DNA from: Rhodococcus sp. HNM0563
GTDB lineage: Bacteria > Actinomycetota > Actinomycetes > Mycobacteriales > Mycobacteriaceae
Reading direction: 5' to 3'
DNA length: 64,000 nt
Assembly: GCF_012726195.1 (NCBI RefSeq)
Contig: NZ_JAASAF010000011.1
Coordinates: 1 to 64,000, forward strand
The stretch's first letter is position 1; each line of letters begins with the position of its first letter. The notes below the pieces were generated by a model, which was not told where the DNA came from, searched no databases, and saw only the letters and a program-made list of their open reading frames with translations. The position numbers and the translations under genes are program-made. Shown one piece after another: positions 1 through 8,395 of the stretch.

Positions 1-60
1 CGCGCACTGGCCTATTGGATCGGTACCTGCCCGACCTGCCACCACACCTTCCCGACCTAA
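1..60 (+). CDS. 3' end of an unidentified gene (partial)
   Basis: The frame is open from the window edge and ends in CPTCHHTFPT followed by TAA. The CxxCHH cluster suggests the tail of a zinc-binding protein, but too little is present to name it. If the insertion sequence at 74–1048 is removed, the restored dprE1-like gene on the other strand would end at about base 57, so the two genes would be convergent and touch at their ends. Confidence 0.45.
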   Translation, partial: RALAYWIGTCPTCHHTFPT

Positions 61-70
61 CAAAGTCCTA

Positions 71-688
71 CTAGGGCGTGTCTCCCATTAGGCGCACCCA
101 GGCCAGGATCGCGCAGAGGGTGACGGCGGCGCGGTAGGTGATCGCGAGTTTGTCGTAACGGGTCGCCAGGGCTCGCCACTGCTTGGCCATAGCGAAGGAA
201 CGCTCGACGACGTTTCGCCCTTTGTAGAGATCAGTGTCGAGTTTCGGGGGTCTGCCACCGTGGCTGCCTCGGCGTCCGCGGGCGGCGATCGTGTCGCTCT
301 TTTCCGGGATCACGGCGGCGATGCCCCTGCTGCGGAGCTGGCGTCGGATCGTGCCAGCCGAGTACGCCTTGTCGGCGATCACCGCGTCCGGGCGGGTGCG
401 AGGACGGCCTCGGCCTTGGCGGGGAACGTGGATGTCGGCCAGGACTTCGGCGAGCATCGCGCCGTCATTGCGCTGCCCGCCGGTGATCACATTCGCCAGC
501 GGCCGACCGCGGCCGTCGACGGCACTGTGGATCTTGGTCGTCAACCCGCCATGCGACCTGCCGATACCGTGACCTGCAGGTTCACACTCTGCGGCGGGGC
601 GATTCCTGTGATTCGATCGAGCCCCCTGTGTCCTGTTCGGGGCGGGTCGTATTCGTGCCGTGCTGATGAGCGCGACAGATGGTGGCAT
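71..688 (-). CDS. IS5-family transposase, downstream frame (OrfB)
   Basis: Contains the C-terminal DDE catalytic half of an IS427-type transposase: HGIGRSHGGLTTKIHSAVD, DAVIADKAYSAGTIRRQLR (second acidic residue) and YKGRNVVERSFAMAKQWRAL (the Y-R-E signature). It overlaps OrfA and has no good start of its own, so it is probably expressed as an OrfA–OrfB frameshift product. The stop codon (71–73) overlaps the left terminal repeat and the target TA. No internal stop is seen, so the transposase may be active. Confidence 0.85.
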   Translation of the reverse strand: MPPSVALISTARIRPAPNRTQGARSNHRNRPAAECEPAGHGIGRSHGGLTTKIHSAVDGRGRPLANVITGGQRNDGAMLAEVLADIHVPRQGRGRPRTRPDAVIADKAYSAGTIRRQLRSRGIAAVIPEKSDTIAARGRRGSHGGRPPKLDTDLYKGRNVVERSFAMAKQWRALATRYDKLAITYRAAVTLCAILAWVRLMGDTP

Positions 689-1050
689 CGACCGAGACGT
701 TCCAGTCGATCAACCCGGCCGCGTCGGCGTCGGCGAGGATCGTCTGCAGGACCCGGTCCCAGGTGCCGTCCTCGGCGTACCGTGCGTGGCGCTTCCACAC
801 GGTCTGCCACGGGCCGAACTCCTCGCGCGGCAGGTCTCGCCAGGGAATGCCTGCTCGGTAGCGGTAGATGATGCCCTCGACAACCTTGCGGTTGTCACGA
901 AACGGATGCCCCTGCCGCCCAGAGTTGGAGGGCAGCAGGTGCTCGATCCGCTGCCACTGCTCGTCGGTGAACTGGCGAAACCTCGACTTCGTCTGTGCCA
1001 TTCGGGCACCGTCTCGCGAGTCGCCAGTCAGGTGTAGGAGGCGCGCCCTA
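72..1050 (-). mobile_element. IS5-family (IS427-like) insertion sequence
   Basis: The element is bounded by inverted ends: TAGGGCGTGTCTCCC at 72–86 and TAGGAGGCGCGCCCTA at 1035–1050, whose reverse complement matches the left end with two mismatches. TA dinucleotides at 72–73 and 1049–1050 fit a 2-bp target duplication, leaving an element of about 975 bp (74–1048). It carries a transposase in two overlapping frames on the minus strand, as is usual for IS427 relatives that use programmed frameshifting. The insertion point is the last few codons of dprE1. A further copy of the end lies at 2546–2561. Confidence 0.85.
582..1001 (-). CDS. IS5-family transposase, upstream frame (OrfA)
   Basis: The protein starts MAQTKSRFRQFTDEQW and carries the N-terminal DUF4096-type region of IS5 transposases (RYRAGIPWRDLP, FGPWQTVWKRH) and the first catalytic region (WNVSVDATICRAHQHG, about residues 104–119). 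It is about 139 residues long. It lacks the rest of the DDE catalytic domain, which is in the overlapping downstream frame; the two are presumably joined by a ribosomal frameshift around 590–640. The start ATG at 1001 lies about 50 bp inside the right end of the element, the usual position. Confidence 0.85.
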   Translation of the reverse strand: MAQTKSRFRQFTDEQWQRIEHLLPSNSGRQGHPFRDNRKVVEGIIYRYRAGIPWRDLPREEFGPWQTVWKRHARYAEDGTWDRVLQTILADADAAGLIDWNVSVDATICRAHQHGTNTTRPEQDTGGSIESQESPRRRV

Positions 1051-2422
1051 AGCGAAGTCGGCGAGCCAGGTCGGAGACAAAGACCCCATCTGGGTCGATT
1101 CGATCCCGTGTGGTCTGCCATTCCTTGAGCCGCGGATACATTGCGGCGATGCTCTCGGGGGTGGTTCGTGAGTCTTTAGCGAAGTAGAGCCGGCCGCCGA
1201 GCGCTAGGACACGCTCGTCGAGCTCATCGCAGAACCGGGCTAATCCATCCTTTATGGGGAAGTCGAGACTAAGCATGTACCCCGGCTGCGGCCAGGACAA
1301 CGGCGCAGGATTGCCTTCGCCCATGCGCTTGAACACGTTCAGGAACGACCTATGGCCGGACTCGGCGATCGCTTGGACGATGGCAGCCAGCTGCTGTTCG
1401 GCGCCGAACGGAACGGAGAACTGGTACTGCAGAAACCCATTCGGCCCGTAGGCCCTGTTCCATTCTCCGAGGAGGTCCAGTGGATGGTAGAACTGCGTCA
1501 AATTCTGGATGGTTCCTCGACCCTGTTTCGGGTACATGCGATACGCGGCCTCGGCGGCGACTCTCGTTGTGAACCTGTTGACCATTCCGCTTGGGAAAAT
1601 GTCCGGAACGGTGAACAGTTGCGGTGCGTTGAATCGCAGGGGGTCCCGGCGAAGCTTGGGTGGAAGCTGGTCACGGGTGGCCAGCGACCCGCGGGTGAAG
1701 CCGGCGCGACCCAGTTTTGAGCCGGTCGAGATCGTATCTGGCACTGACATCGAGTAGTCGTAGCCGTCGTCGGAACCGCCGGTTAGCAGTTCCATCGTCT
1801 CGTCGAGGTTGCTCGTGCGGTCGTGGTCAGCAATGAAATATGCAGTCTCGGTGTGCTTCATCCGCACGCGTGCCCGGACCACGATGCCGGTTAGTCCCAT
1901 TCCGCCGACGGTCGCCCAGAACAGGTCACGATCCTCGCCGGAGGGGGTTAGTGTGCGGACGGATCCGTCAGCGGTGAGCAGGTCGATAGATTCAACGTGA
2001 TTGCCAAAGCTGCCGTGCGAGTGGTGGTTCTTACCGTGAATGTCGGCGCCAATCGCGCCACCGATCGTCACCTGCCGGGTCCCAGGCAGTACTGGGACCC
2101 ACAGGCCATAAGGGAGCGCTGCGCGCATCAGACTGTCCAGGCTGACTCCCGCGTCGAGATCAACGACCCCGGTGTCAGGGTCGATGTGGTGAATGCGATG
2201 CAGCGCCGTCATATCGACAACGAGTCCGCCCGCATTTTGCGCCGGGTCGCCGTAGCTGCGCCCCAGTCCACGGGCAATTATTCCGCGGGGGCCAGCTTGC
2301 CGCACTGCTTGGGCGATTACTTCAAGGTCTGGGGTGGACAGCACATCTGCCGTGGTAGCTGCGCTTCTACCCCATCCGCTTAGAGATCGCCTTTCGGTTG
2401 TGAACTCGGTCTTTGCAGTCAT
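1028..2422 (-). CDS. dprE1: DprE1-like FAD-linked oxidase, 3' end replaced by IS
   Basis: Close in order and motifs to mycobacterial decaprenylphosphoryl-beta-D-ribose 2'-oxidase, which with DprE2 makes the arabinose donor for arabinogalactan and lipoarabinomannan. Visible are the FAD-binding region ([30 protein letters not shown]), [16 protein letters not shown], the catalytic-lysine motif YFAKDSRT (Lys416, equivalent to Mtb Lys418) and the C-terminal [10 protein letters not shown]. Length 464 is about that of the family (about 461). The last six residues (GRASYT) are read from the IS end; excision would give a different short tail. The residue equivalent to Mtb Cys387 is Ser385 (GYMLSLDF). 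A ribosome binding site is not obvious. Function of the modified tail is untested. Confidence 0.85.
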   Translation of the reverse strand: MTAKTEFTTERRSLSGWGRSAATTADVLSTPDLEVIAQAVRQAGPRGIIARGLGRSYGDPAQNAGGLVVDMTALHRIHHIDPDTGVVDLDAGVSLDSLMRAALPYGLWVPVLPGTRQVTIGGAIGADIHGKNHHSHGSFGNHVESIDLLTADGSVRTLTPSGEDRDLFWATVGGMGLTGIVVRARVRMKHTETAYFIADHDRTSNLDETMELLTGGSDDGYDYSMSVPDTISTGSKLGRAGFTRGSLATRDQLPPKLRRDPLRFNAPQLFTVPDIFPSGMVNRFTTRVAAEAAYRMYPKQGRGTIQNLTQFYHPLDLLGEWNRAYGPNGFLQYQFSVPFGAEQQLAAIVQAIAESGHRSFLNVFKRMGEGNPAPLSWPQPGYMLSLDFPIKDGLARFCDELDERVLALGGRLYFAKDSRTTPESIAAMYPRLKEWQTTRDRIDPDGVFVSDLARRLRLGRASYT

Positions 2423-2542
2423 CCCGACAGGATAGTCACGCAGTCAGGCACCCTGAACACCCTTCGTCCGAGGATGTATGGGCGCGATCCACTTCGGCGA
2501 AGCGCCGAAAATGAGACTCCGGTGCCGCCAATCACCGCTTAG

Positions 2543-2746
2543 CTATAGGAGACACGCCCTAAAGGGACGTTCTGCTGGAGGGTTCGGTTCGTCTGCTGGA
2601 GTGGGTGCCGGCGACGGGTTGAGGTCCGGAGTACTCGTTTCGGTTTGGTCGTCCGGAGTACTTGTGACATCGTCTGTGTCGCCGGTTCCGGGCTGGGTTT
2701 CCTCTACCTGATTCGTCGACACAGGCCATCCTTCGCTAGGGGGCAT
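2543..2746 (-). pseudogene. Truncated Pro/Thr-rich small gene
   Basis: A 67-codon frame starting MPPSEGWPVSTNQVEETQ, rich in Pro, Thr, Asp and Glu. Its last residues (RACLL) are encoded by the solo IS end at 2546–2561, so the original 3' end appears to have been lost. It follows the NERD gene on the same strand by 66 bp and could be the remnant of a downstream operon partner. No clear ribosome binding site and no recognised domain, so it may not have been a gene. Confidence 0.35.
2546..2561. repeat. Isolated copy of the IS end
   Basis: TAGGAGACACGCCCTA is the reverse complement of the left end of the IS at 72–86 over its first 14 bases, a better match than the IS's own right end at 1035–1050. 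No transposase lies next to it. It is either the scar of a second, deleted copy or a usable outer right end enclosing IS plus dprE1 (about 2.49 kb). Confidence 0.8.
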
Positions 2747-2812
2747 AAACAGTTGTGCCGGTCATCATGGACTAAGCGTTGTGGGGGTTTCGGTGGAGGC
2801 TGCAGTTTCCGG

Positions 2813-4138
2813 TCACTGTGGCACCGGCACGAACACGTGCTCGCATACCGCTGCGAGGTCGCGAACGTAGCGCCGCTGTGCGCGCTCCTCAACCTGCCGA
2901 GGTGTCAGTGATTCTCGTCTTCCAGTGGCGCGTTCGTGCTTCGTCGGCGTGGTGAACCGTCGGGCCGGCAGTGACGTCAGGTAGTCGACCAGGTGGGTCG
3001 CGTCGACGAGCGTGACGAGCCGGGTGCCGACCATCGGCGCCTCGGAGTCATCGTCAACTGGGTCACCGAGCAGCTCGATCGTCCACTCCCCCCAGGGCAC
3101 ATTCATGCGGGCGCCGTGGATGGCGAGGACGATCGGGACCGCTTGGCGATCGAGGCCATCGGCGTGGAAGGCCCACGCGATGCGGTCAGCTTCGAAGATC
3201 GCCGACTGCGCGAGGCTGGCGTCGAGCACCTGGCCGTTGTAGAACCAGTCGCTGCCGGCGGTGCCATCTTCGGTAACCCAGGGGCGGGCTTCGAAGTTCC
3301 CTGACCGGTACTTGCTGTCGATGAGCAGGACACCAGCTGGGCCGATCACGATGTGGTCCGCATCCGCCGCCGTGTAGTGCAGTGCCCGAGAGTGCAGCAC
3401 GTGCCAGCGGTCATCGAGGCCGGTCAACATGTGAGCGGTGATGCGTTCGGCGTCAGCGCCGAACTCGAGGTACTCCTCGGCCATCCACCGGCCGTCCCCG
3501 TCCGGGCGCTCGGCAAGCGGTGCGCCGGTGCGGTACCGGATCTTCGAGCGCCAACCCGCGCTGCGTGCCCGCCAGGTGATCGGCCACGCAGCGCGCCACC
3601 CGACAGCCACCAGGCTCGTGACGAGGGCGGGTGCTACCCACAGCCAACGCGGTAGACCGAGGGCGGCCGTCGCCCAGAAGGCCGTGACGATGACGGTCAA
3701 GACTGCGACGGTGGGGAGGTACGGGGTTCGGGTGGTGCGACGGGTCGAGAACACGGCCACCGAGGTGACGGCGCATGCAAGGGCGGCGGCCCAGGATGCA
3801 GCGGCCCCGAGCTCGTAGATCTGACCAATAGTGAAGACCAGCGCGGCTGCGACGAACGCGAAGCCGACTGCTGCGGCGCGGCGTGGGAAGGTGATGAGTG
3901 CGTAGGCGGCGGCGAGTGCCGCGGCGCTGTAGGTGCCCACGGCGAGGGCGTCCATGAGCGGGAGCACGAACAGCAGAGCGATGGTGGTGACCGTCGCGGT
4001 GATCGCGCTGGCGGTGACTATGAGCTGACCGGTCATGGTGCGCAGGGCGCGGCGTTGCGCGCGCGAGCGGTTGCGGAGGGACTGCCCGGCGAGGGCGGGG
4101 TTGTCGCCGCCGACGGAGTGGGCGTCTGGTGTGCTCAT
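2813..4138 (-). CDS. Membrane-anchored NERD-domain protein
   Basis: The N-terminal half (about residues 35–190) holds five or six hydrophobic segments (for example TASAITATVTTIALLFVLPL and VAVLTVIVTAFWATAALGL). The C-terminal half (about 230–370) resembles the NERD nuclease-related domain: an acidic pair and a late Lys in DHIVIGPAGVLLIDSKYRSG, followed by a long helical region. NERD proteins are predicted PD-(D/E)xK-type nucleases; activity here is inferred. The gene is divergent from the RHH regulator at 4235, with paired palindromes between them, which suggests repression by that regulator. A membrane tether would put the nuclease at the site of incoming DNA. Confidence 0.75.
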   Translation of the reverse strand: MSTPDAHSVGGDNPALAGQSLRNRSRAQRRALRTMTGQLIVTASAITATVTTIALLFVLPLMDALAVGTYSAAALAAAYALITFPRRAAAVGFAFVAAALVFTIGQIYELGAAASWAAALACAVTSVAVFSTRRTTRTPYLPTVAVLTVIVTAFWATAALGLPRWLWVAPALVTSLVAVGWRAAWPITWRARSAGWRSKIRYRTGAPLAERPDGDGRWMAEEYLEFGADAERITAHMLTGLDDRWHVLHSRALHYTAADADHIVIGPAGVLLIDSKYRSGNFEARPWVTEDGTAGSDWFYNGQVLDASLAQSAIFEADRIAWAFHADGLDRQAVPIVLAIHGARMNVPWGEWTIELLGDPVDDDSEAPMVGTRLVTLVDATHLVDYLTSLPARRFTTPTKHERATGRRESLTPRQVEERAQRRYVRDLAAVCEHVFVPVPQ

Positions 4139-4179
4139 GTCGGTGAAGGTACGGAGACGCTTCGCCGGGTGTTTCAGCC

Positions 4180-4225
4180 GTAACTGTTACAAGTGCGGCG
4201 TGTCGTGCAACTCCGTAACAGTTAT
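4180..4225. promoter_or_regulatory. Twin palindromic operator between divergent genes
   Basis: GTAACTGTTAC at 4180–4190 is an 11-bp palindrome. A near-identical GTAACAGTTAT lies at 4215–4225, and the 10-mers at 4181–4190 and 4215–4224 are exact inverted copies. The centres are 35 bp apart, in the gap between the NERD gene (minus) and the RHH gene (plus, start 4235). It is a likely binding site for the adjacent RHH protein, controlling both directions. Confidence 0.75.
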
Positions 4226-4234
4226 GCGTGTTTA

Positions 4235-4636
4235 ATGACCGCCATGGCTCAACCACACCTCGGCGAACGAACGCAGATTCGTTTCCACGCGCCCCAGGCC
4301 GTCGTCGATGCTCTCGCTACCTATGCGGAGCGACGTGGTCTGCCTGTAAGCAGAGCAGTCGCTGACTTGCTCTCCGAAACCGCCGGTCGCCCTGACCTCG
4401 TTCTTCACGGTGAGCCGATGTTCGACTTCGCAGAAGTCATCCCATCGGTGGCCCATGAATCGGAGGGGACAGGGACACTCGCGATTCGCGTGCCCAAGGA
4501 ACTCGTCCCGGTCCTTGACGAGTTCGCGGCCGAGGCAGCTCTTCGTCGCCCCGACGTCGTCGCCTCTCTGCTTGCCCACCGCGTAGGCCTAGGGCACCTG
4601 ATGCCCGAGAGGAGCCAGCTGCTGATGACCGGCTAA
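4235..4636 (+). CDS. Probable tandem ribbon-helix-helix DNA-binding protein
   Basis: Starting at ATG 4235 (MTAMAQPHLGERTQIRF; ATG 4244 is an alternative) the protein is about 133 residues. It has two segments of the same shape: TQIRFHAPQAVVDALATYAE followed by RGLPVSRAVADLLSE, and TLAIRVPKELVPVLDEFAAE followed by RRPDVVASLLAHRVG. Each looks like a strand plus two helices of an RHH (CopG/Arc) fold, so one chain could mimic an RHH dimer. It is divergent from the NERD gene, and the twin palindromes at 4180–4225 lie just upstream of its start, so autoregulation is likely. Target and function are inferred. Confidence 0.65.
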   Translation: MTAMAQPHLGERTQIRFHAPQAVVDALATYAERRGLPVSRAVADLLSETAGRPDLVLHGEPMFDFAEVIPSVAHESEGTGTLAIRVPKELVPVLDEFAAEAALRRPDVVASLLAHRVGLGHLMPERSQLLMTG

Positions 4637-4745
4637 CGCCACACGCCGGGCGGCCTTACCAGCCAACCGGCGTCAGGCCCATGAACAACTTCATCAGCCG
4701 TGGACGTACATGTTTAGGAACTAACCACCCCTAGAAACAGCTAAA

Positions 4746-4761
4746 CCCCGCACAAGCGGGG
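4746..4761 (+). terminator. Hairpin downstream of the RHH gene
   Basis: CCCCGC–ACAA–GCGGGG forms a compact stem-loop followed by CTTCT. It lies 110 bp after the RHH gene and about 110 bp before the replication gene. The short U-tract makes it a modest terminator candidate. Confidence 0.5.
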
Positions 4762-4869
4762 CTTCTGTAGCTGCTCGGTGAGCGCCAACTCACCGAACCA
4801 GTGTTCATGTGCGGGGCAGAGTTACCAGCTCTGCTGATCCGCGGCTCCGAACCAATGAGGAGCTTTCCT

Positions 4870-6852
4870 GTGCTAGCAGGACAGTTCGATGGTAGCGCAC
4901 ATCTATGCGCTGATCCATCGGCAACACACAACGACGCTGTCACAACTGTCACGGACCACAACTGGCGCCACACCTACTACCAGGCGTTTCACGAATGGTC
5001 CCCGCGACCCTCCGCCCGAGTCGACACCGCGCGCACCCACACCTACACCGACGCGCCATTTCCGGCCGACCTACCGGACTTCCCCGTCGCGATGTACCTC
5101 GCCGACCCCCACGGCACCTATCGCTTCCTCGCGTTCGACTTCGACTCGACCCAAACACCATCGATCGGACTCGCCGACTCCATTGCTGACGCACTCGCCT
5201 TCACCTCGACACTGCGGTCGCTGAACATCCCACACTTGGTGACAGCCTCCGGCAGCCAATGGGGCCGCCACGTCTGGATCCGCATGGCCGAGCCGGTAGC
5301 CGCCGGAGCGGTGCGCTCCCTCGCCCGCCTGACCAAACAGCTCCACAGCAGCCTCGACCTGTCGCCCCTGACCAACCCGCGAACCGGCTGCGTCCGTCTC
5401 CCGGCCTCCGCTCACCGCAGCGGCACATGCTCCACCCCCGTACTGCCCGATCCCGACGGTGACCCCAACGAAGCGCTCGCCGCACTGTCCCTCGGCGCGA
5501 CCATGCTCGACCTGCGCCGGCTCTCCAAGCATCTGACCATGATGCTGACGGTCCTCAACACCGCCGGCACCACCGAGCCGACGCCGCAGCCGAAGCCCCG
5601 CACACCCCGCAAGTCCCCGCGCCTGGAAGTCCTCACCGGCCCGACCATCGTCGAAACCCGGGCCCCCGCCATCCGCTGCAACCTCGAAGACGACCCCCGC
5701 CACGCCGCGCTCCACGCCGCGCTGTCGACCCCCATCCGCCCACGAGACGACCACAGTGGCCCTGCGTTCTCTGCCCTGTTGCGCATGGCCGCCAACGGAT
5801 GGCGCACCGACGATGTCCTCTCCGCCGCGCGTACCGCACCCGCCCTCGAGTATCTCCGCACCGGTCGCTACGGCGGTACCGGCCGCGTTCAACGCCCCGA
5901 CATCGATCGGTTCGCGCTGCGCCAGTGGGACCGTGCCTTGGCAGCCTGGAACCGATGGACCCAGAAGCACCCCTGTCGCGCGGAGACAACCACCGACAAG
6001 GGCGGCAGGTTTCGCGCCCACCAGATTCAGCACGCCGCCGGTACCGACCCCACACAGTGGAGCGGCAACGCCGGAGTCCACAGACGATGTGTTCTCGATG
6101 CACTGTGCCTGATTGCGTGGGAGACCGGACGGACAGAGTTCGACATCGATCAGCGACGTCTGGCCCTGACTGCGGGGGTCACGCAGCCGACTGCGTCGAG
6201 GGCGCTGAGTTGGCTGCGGGAGAACGGATGGATCACCCGAGTAGATACCTGCCGGGGAACGCGATCCGATCGGTATCGGTTGGACCTTCCTGCCGTTGAG
6301 GTTAGAACTGAATCACAAGGGGTACCCGCCCCCGATCCCCTCCTGGGCACCCGCCTCCACCAGACCCTGCTCCACGCCCGCCACGACCTCTGGACCAGCA
6401 CCGGCCTCGGCGGCGCCTGCGGTGCCACCCACCGCGCCCTCCTCTCGGGCCACCACAGCACCTCCTCGCTCTCTCAGGCGACGGGCCTCCCCGCAGCGAC
6501 GGTCACTCGGCATCTGCGGCTCCTGCAGGACCTCGGACTTGTCACTCGGTGCGGTCGGGCTGTGAAGAAGGTGGTCTCGGCTATGGCTGCTGCCGCTGTG
6601 AAGCTGGGCGTGGCGGGCGTGATCGAAGCACGTCAGAGGCTGTACACCGCAGAATCGCTGATGTGGGAGTGGTGGCAACGAGAGTTGGCGTGGCGACGAG
6701 CACCGCGGAGCCGGAAGCCGGTCCGTGCCGAGCACCCGCTCCCTCTGCTCCGTGGCCGTTTCCCGACGGGCAAGGATGGTCGGGCGGACTTTGCTGGAGC
6801 ACTCGGTCGGGTGCTGGCGTCTTTGTCCCGTGCTGTGGCCCTGGCTGCATAA
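4870..6852 (+). CDS. Primase-polymerase-like plasmid replication protein with winged helices
   Basis: The N-terminal part resembles archaeo-eukaryotic primase (AEP) folds: YRFLAFDFDS (DxD, about residues 85–93), TASGSQWGRHVWIRM (SGxxxGRHxW, about 126–139) and NPRTGCVRLPASAHRSG (about 170–185). The C-terminal part has two winged-helix segments (AGVTQPTASRALSWLRENGW and ATGLPAATVTRHLRLLQDLG). Such combinations occur in actinobacterial plasmid initiators/primases. GTG 4870 is chosen because TGAGGAG lies 7 bp before it; in-frame starts at 4801, 4807 and 4855 are possible. The predicted length is 660 residues. A second replication module lies at 46.7–49.5 kb, so this may be the primase rather than the initiator. 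Confidence 0.65.
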   Translation: MLAGQFDGSAHLCADPSATHNDAVTTVTDHNWRHTYYQAFHEWSPRPSARVDTARTHTYTDAPFPADLPDFPVAMYLADPHGTYRFLAFDFDSTQTPSIGLADSIADALAFTSTLRSLNIPHLVTASGSQWGRHVWIRMAEPVAAGAVRSLARLTKQLHSSLDLSPLTNPRTGCVRLPASAHRSGTCSTPVLPDPDGDPNEALAALSLGATMLDLRRLSKHLTMMLTVLNTAGTTEPTPQPKPRTPRKSPRLEVLTGPTIVETRAPAIRCNLEDDPRHAALHAALSTPIRPRDDHSGPAFSALLRMAANGWRTDDVLSAARTAPALEYLRTGRYGGTGRVQRPDIDRFALRQWDRALAAWNRWTQKHPCRAETTTDKGGRFRAHQIQHAAGTDPTQWSGNAGVHRRCVLDALCLIAWETGRTEFDIDQRRLALTAGVTQPTASRALSWLRENGWITRVDTCRGTRSDRYRLDLPAVEVRTESQGVPAPDPLLGTRLHQTLLHARHDLWTSTGLGGACGATHRALLSGHHSTSSLSQATGLPAATVTRHLRLLQDLGLVTRCGRAVKKVVSAMAAAAVKLGVAGVIEARQRLYTAESLMWEWWQRELAWRRAPRSRKPVRAEHPLPLLRGRFPTGKDGRADFAGALGRVLASLSRAVALAA

Positions 6853-6888
6853 GCTGCGAGCGGATGACCGGAGTGGAGGGAAGCAGCG

Positions 6889-7833
6889 ATGACAGGCGGC
6901 TTTGAGTTGACACGGTTGACCTCGGTTGCGCCCCGTACGGTGTGGCCGGACGAGGCATTGCACTTCACGCCTTGGTTGCTGGAGAACGCGGATGTTCTCG
7001 CGGAGCTGCTCGGTATTGACGATCTCGTTCTCGAAGCAGCAGAGCACCGAGTCGGGGGGTTCCGCCTGGACTTGATCGGCCGGGATCAGGGAACGGACCG
7101 GAAGGTGATCGTCGAAAACCAGCTCGGGCGTTCGGATCATCAGCATCTCGGCCAGATCATCACGTACGCGGCCGGCACGAACCCAAGCACAATTGTGTGG
7201 GTGACCACGGGGTTCCGTGAGGAGCACCGGGCGGCACTGGAATGGCTCAATCATCGCACCGACGAGGACACCAGATTCTTCGGTGTAGAGATCCGTGTGG
7301 TGCGGATCGGCGACTCCCCCGTCGCCCCGAACTTCGAACTGGTCGTCAAACCGAACGACTGGGAGAAGACAGTGAAGAAGGCGGCGACCTCGACAGGTGA
7401 GTCCGCGTCGGCTGTGGTGTACCGCGAATTCTGGGCGGTTGTCCTCGACCGGATTCGGGACCGGTATCCGTCTTGGACGAACGCCACCGGCTTGAACAAA
7501 CCCTGGCAACCCATAGGCACGGGTATCAGCAACGTTCAGCTGCTGATGAGTTGGTTCAACGGAGTCCTTACACATCAGGTGTACTTCTCGGCCAACGCCG
7601 AGGAGAACGAGCGCCGGTACGCCATCCTGGTCGAGCATCGCCACATCGTCGACTCGCTGGTCAACGCCGAGGTGACATGGGATCCGATGCCGGACAACAA
7701 GGCCGCTCGGATCATCGTTTCCTCGCCGTTCAACGACATCAACGACCGCGACCGGTGGGACGAGATGGCCGAATGGCTCATCACCAATCAAGAGCGCCTC
7801 CGAGAAGTCCTGACACGCGTGGATCTGAGGTAA
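6889..7833 (+). CDS. DUF4268 protein with PD-(D/E)xK nuclease-like domain
   Basis: The N-terminal region fits a PD-(D/E)xK core: GGFRLDLIGRD and DRKVIVENQLGRSDHQHLGQIITYA (about residues 55–105). The C-terminal region (about 175–300, EFWAVVLDRIRDRYPSW, SNVQLLMSWFNG) is the DUF4268 module often found behind this core in anti-phage and mobile-element contexts. It follows the replication gene after 36 bp on the same strand; a GGAGGGAAGCAGCG purine-rich stretch precedes the ATG. Nuclease activity is inferred. The gene converges with the type IV secretion operon, with only 4 bp between the stops. Confidence 0.7.
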   Translation: MTGGFELTRLTSVAPRTVWPDEALHFTPWLLENADVLAELLGIDDLVLEAAEHRVGGFRLDLIGRDQGTDRKVIVENQLGRSDHQHLGQIITYAAGTNPSTIVWVTTGFREEHRAALEWLNHRTDEDTRFFGVEIRVVRIGDSPVAPNFELVVKPNDWEKTVKKAATSTGESASAVVYREFWAVVLDRIRDRYPSWTNATGLNKPWQPIGTGISNVQLLMSWFNGVLTHQVYFSANAEENERRYAILVEHRHIVDSLVNAEVTWDPMPDNKAARIIVSSPFNDINDRDRWDEMAEWLITNQERLREVLTRVDLR

Positions 7834-7837
7834 CAGC

Positions 7838-8395
7838 TCAGAGCTGGGTCAGACGCGAGACTTTCCACTCGCCGTCGATGTTGACCAGGGTCAACAGCAG
7901 CACTAGCTGTCGTCGCGCAATGAACCGCGTCGAGTTCTCTACCGTCTGCGTCACCCGCACCATCCGGTACGCCTCGAGAGCAGTCTGCGGCGGCACCTCT
8001 TGCGTGTCGATCGCCGCAGTGGCATCCACCATCGCACCCGCCTGCGCCCACCGGTTCCACTCGTACCCCGGCGAGGAACGCCCGACCTGGCCGCGGATGT
8101 CCTCGGCGAGCTTCGGATCCAGGACCGCTGCAGCACGGACCATTCCAGCGTTCATGTCCGGATCGGCCCCCGGTAACAGCGTGTACGACGTCTCAGCGAA
8201 CGCGATGGCCACGGCATCCGGGTCGCTGGTGTCGATGGTCGACGCGTCGAGTGTCGGCAAGGTCGACGGCAGCACCTTCGTCGGCGCGGTCTCGGTGGGC
8301 TGTGGTGTCGACTCCTCGCTCGACGAGGAGCAGCCGGCCATCACGGCCGCGACCAACGCGAGGGCAGTGACACTGGTCAGTGCACGGCGGATCAT
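7838..8395 (-). CDS. Lipoprotein, last gene of the conjugation operon
   Basis: Signal peptide MIRRALTSVTALALVAAVMAGC ends in a lipobox (VMAGC) and is followed by a Ser-rich linker, so the mature protein should be lipid-anchored outside the membrane. The rest (about residues 45–185) resembles the small VirB8/DUF4878-like folds of conjugation accessory proteins (ends GEWKVSRLTQL), but no family is firmly recognised. Its start overlaps the stop of the hydrolase gene by 4 bp (ATGA), indicating coupled translation. Confidence 0.7.
   Translation of the reverse strand: MIRRALTSVTALALVAAVMAGCSSSSEESTPQPTETAPTKVLPSTLPTLDASTIDTSDPDAVAIAFAETSYTLLPGADPDMNAGMVRAAAVLDPKLAEDIRGQVGRSSPGYEWNRWAQAGAMVDATAAIDTQEVPPQTALEAYRMVRVTQTVENSTRFIARRQLVLLLTLVNIDGEWKVSRLTQL

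Noticed and set aside
6313-7791. 492-codon minus frame antisense to the DUF4268 gene
   Set aside because: It is the shadow of a gene with recognised motifs on the plus strand, and its sequence has no domain.
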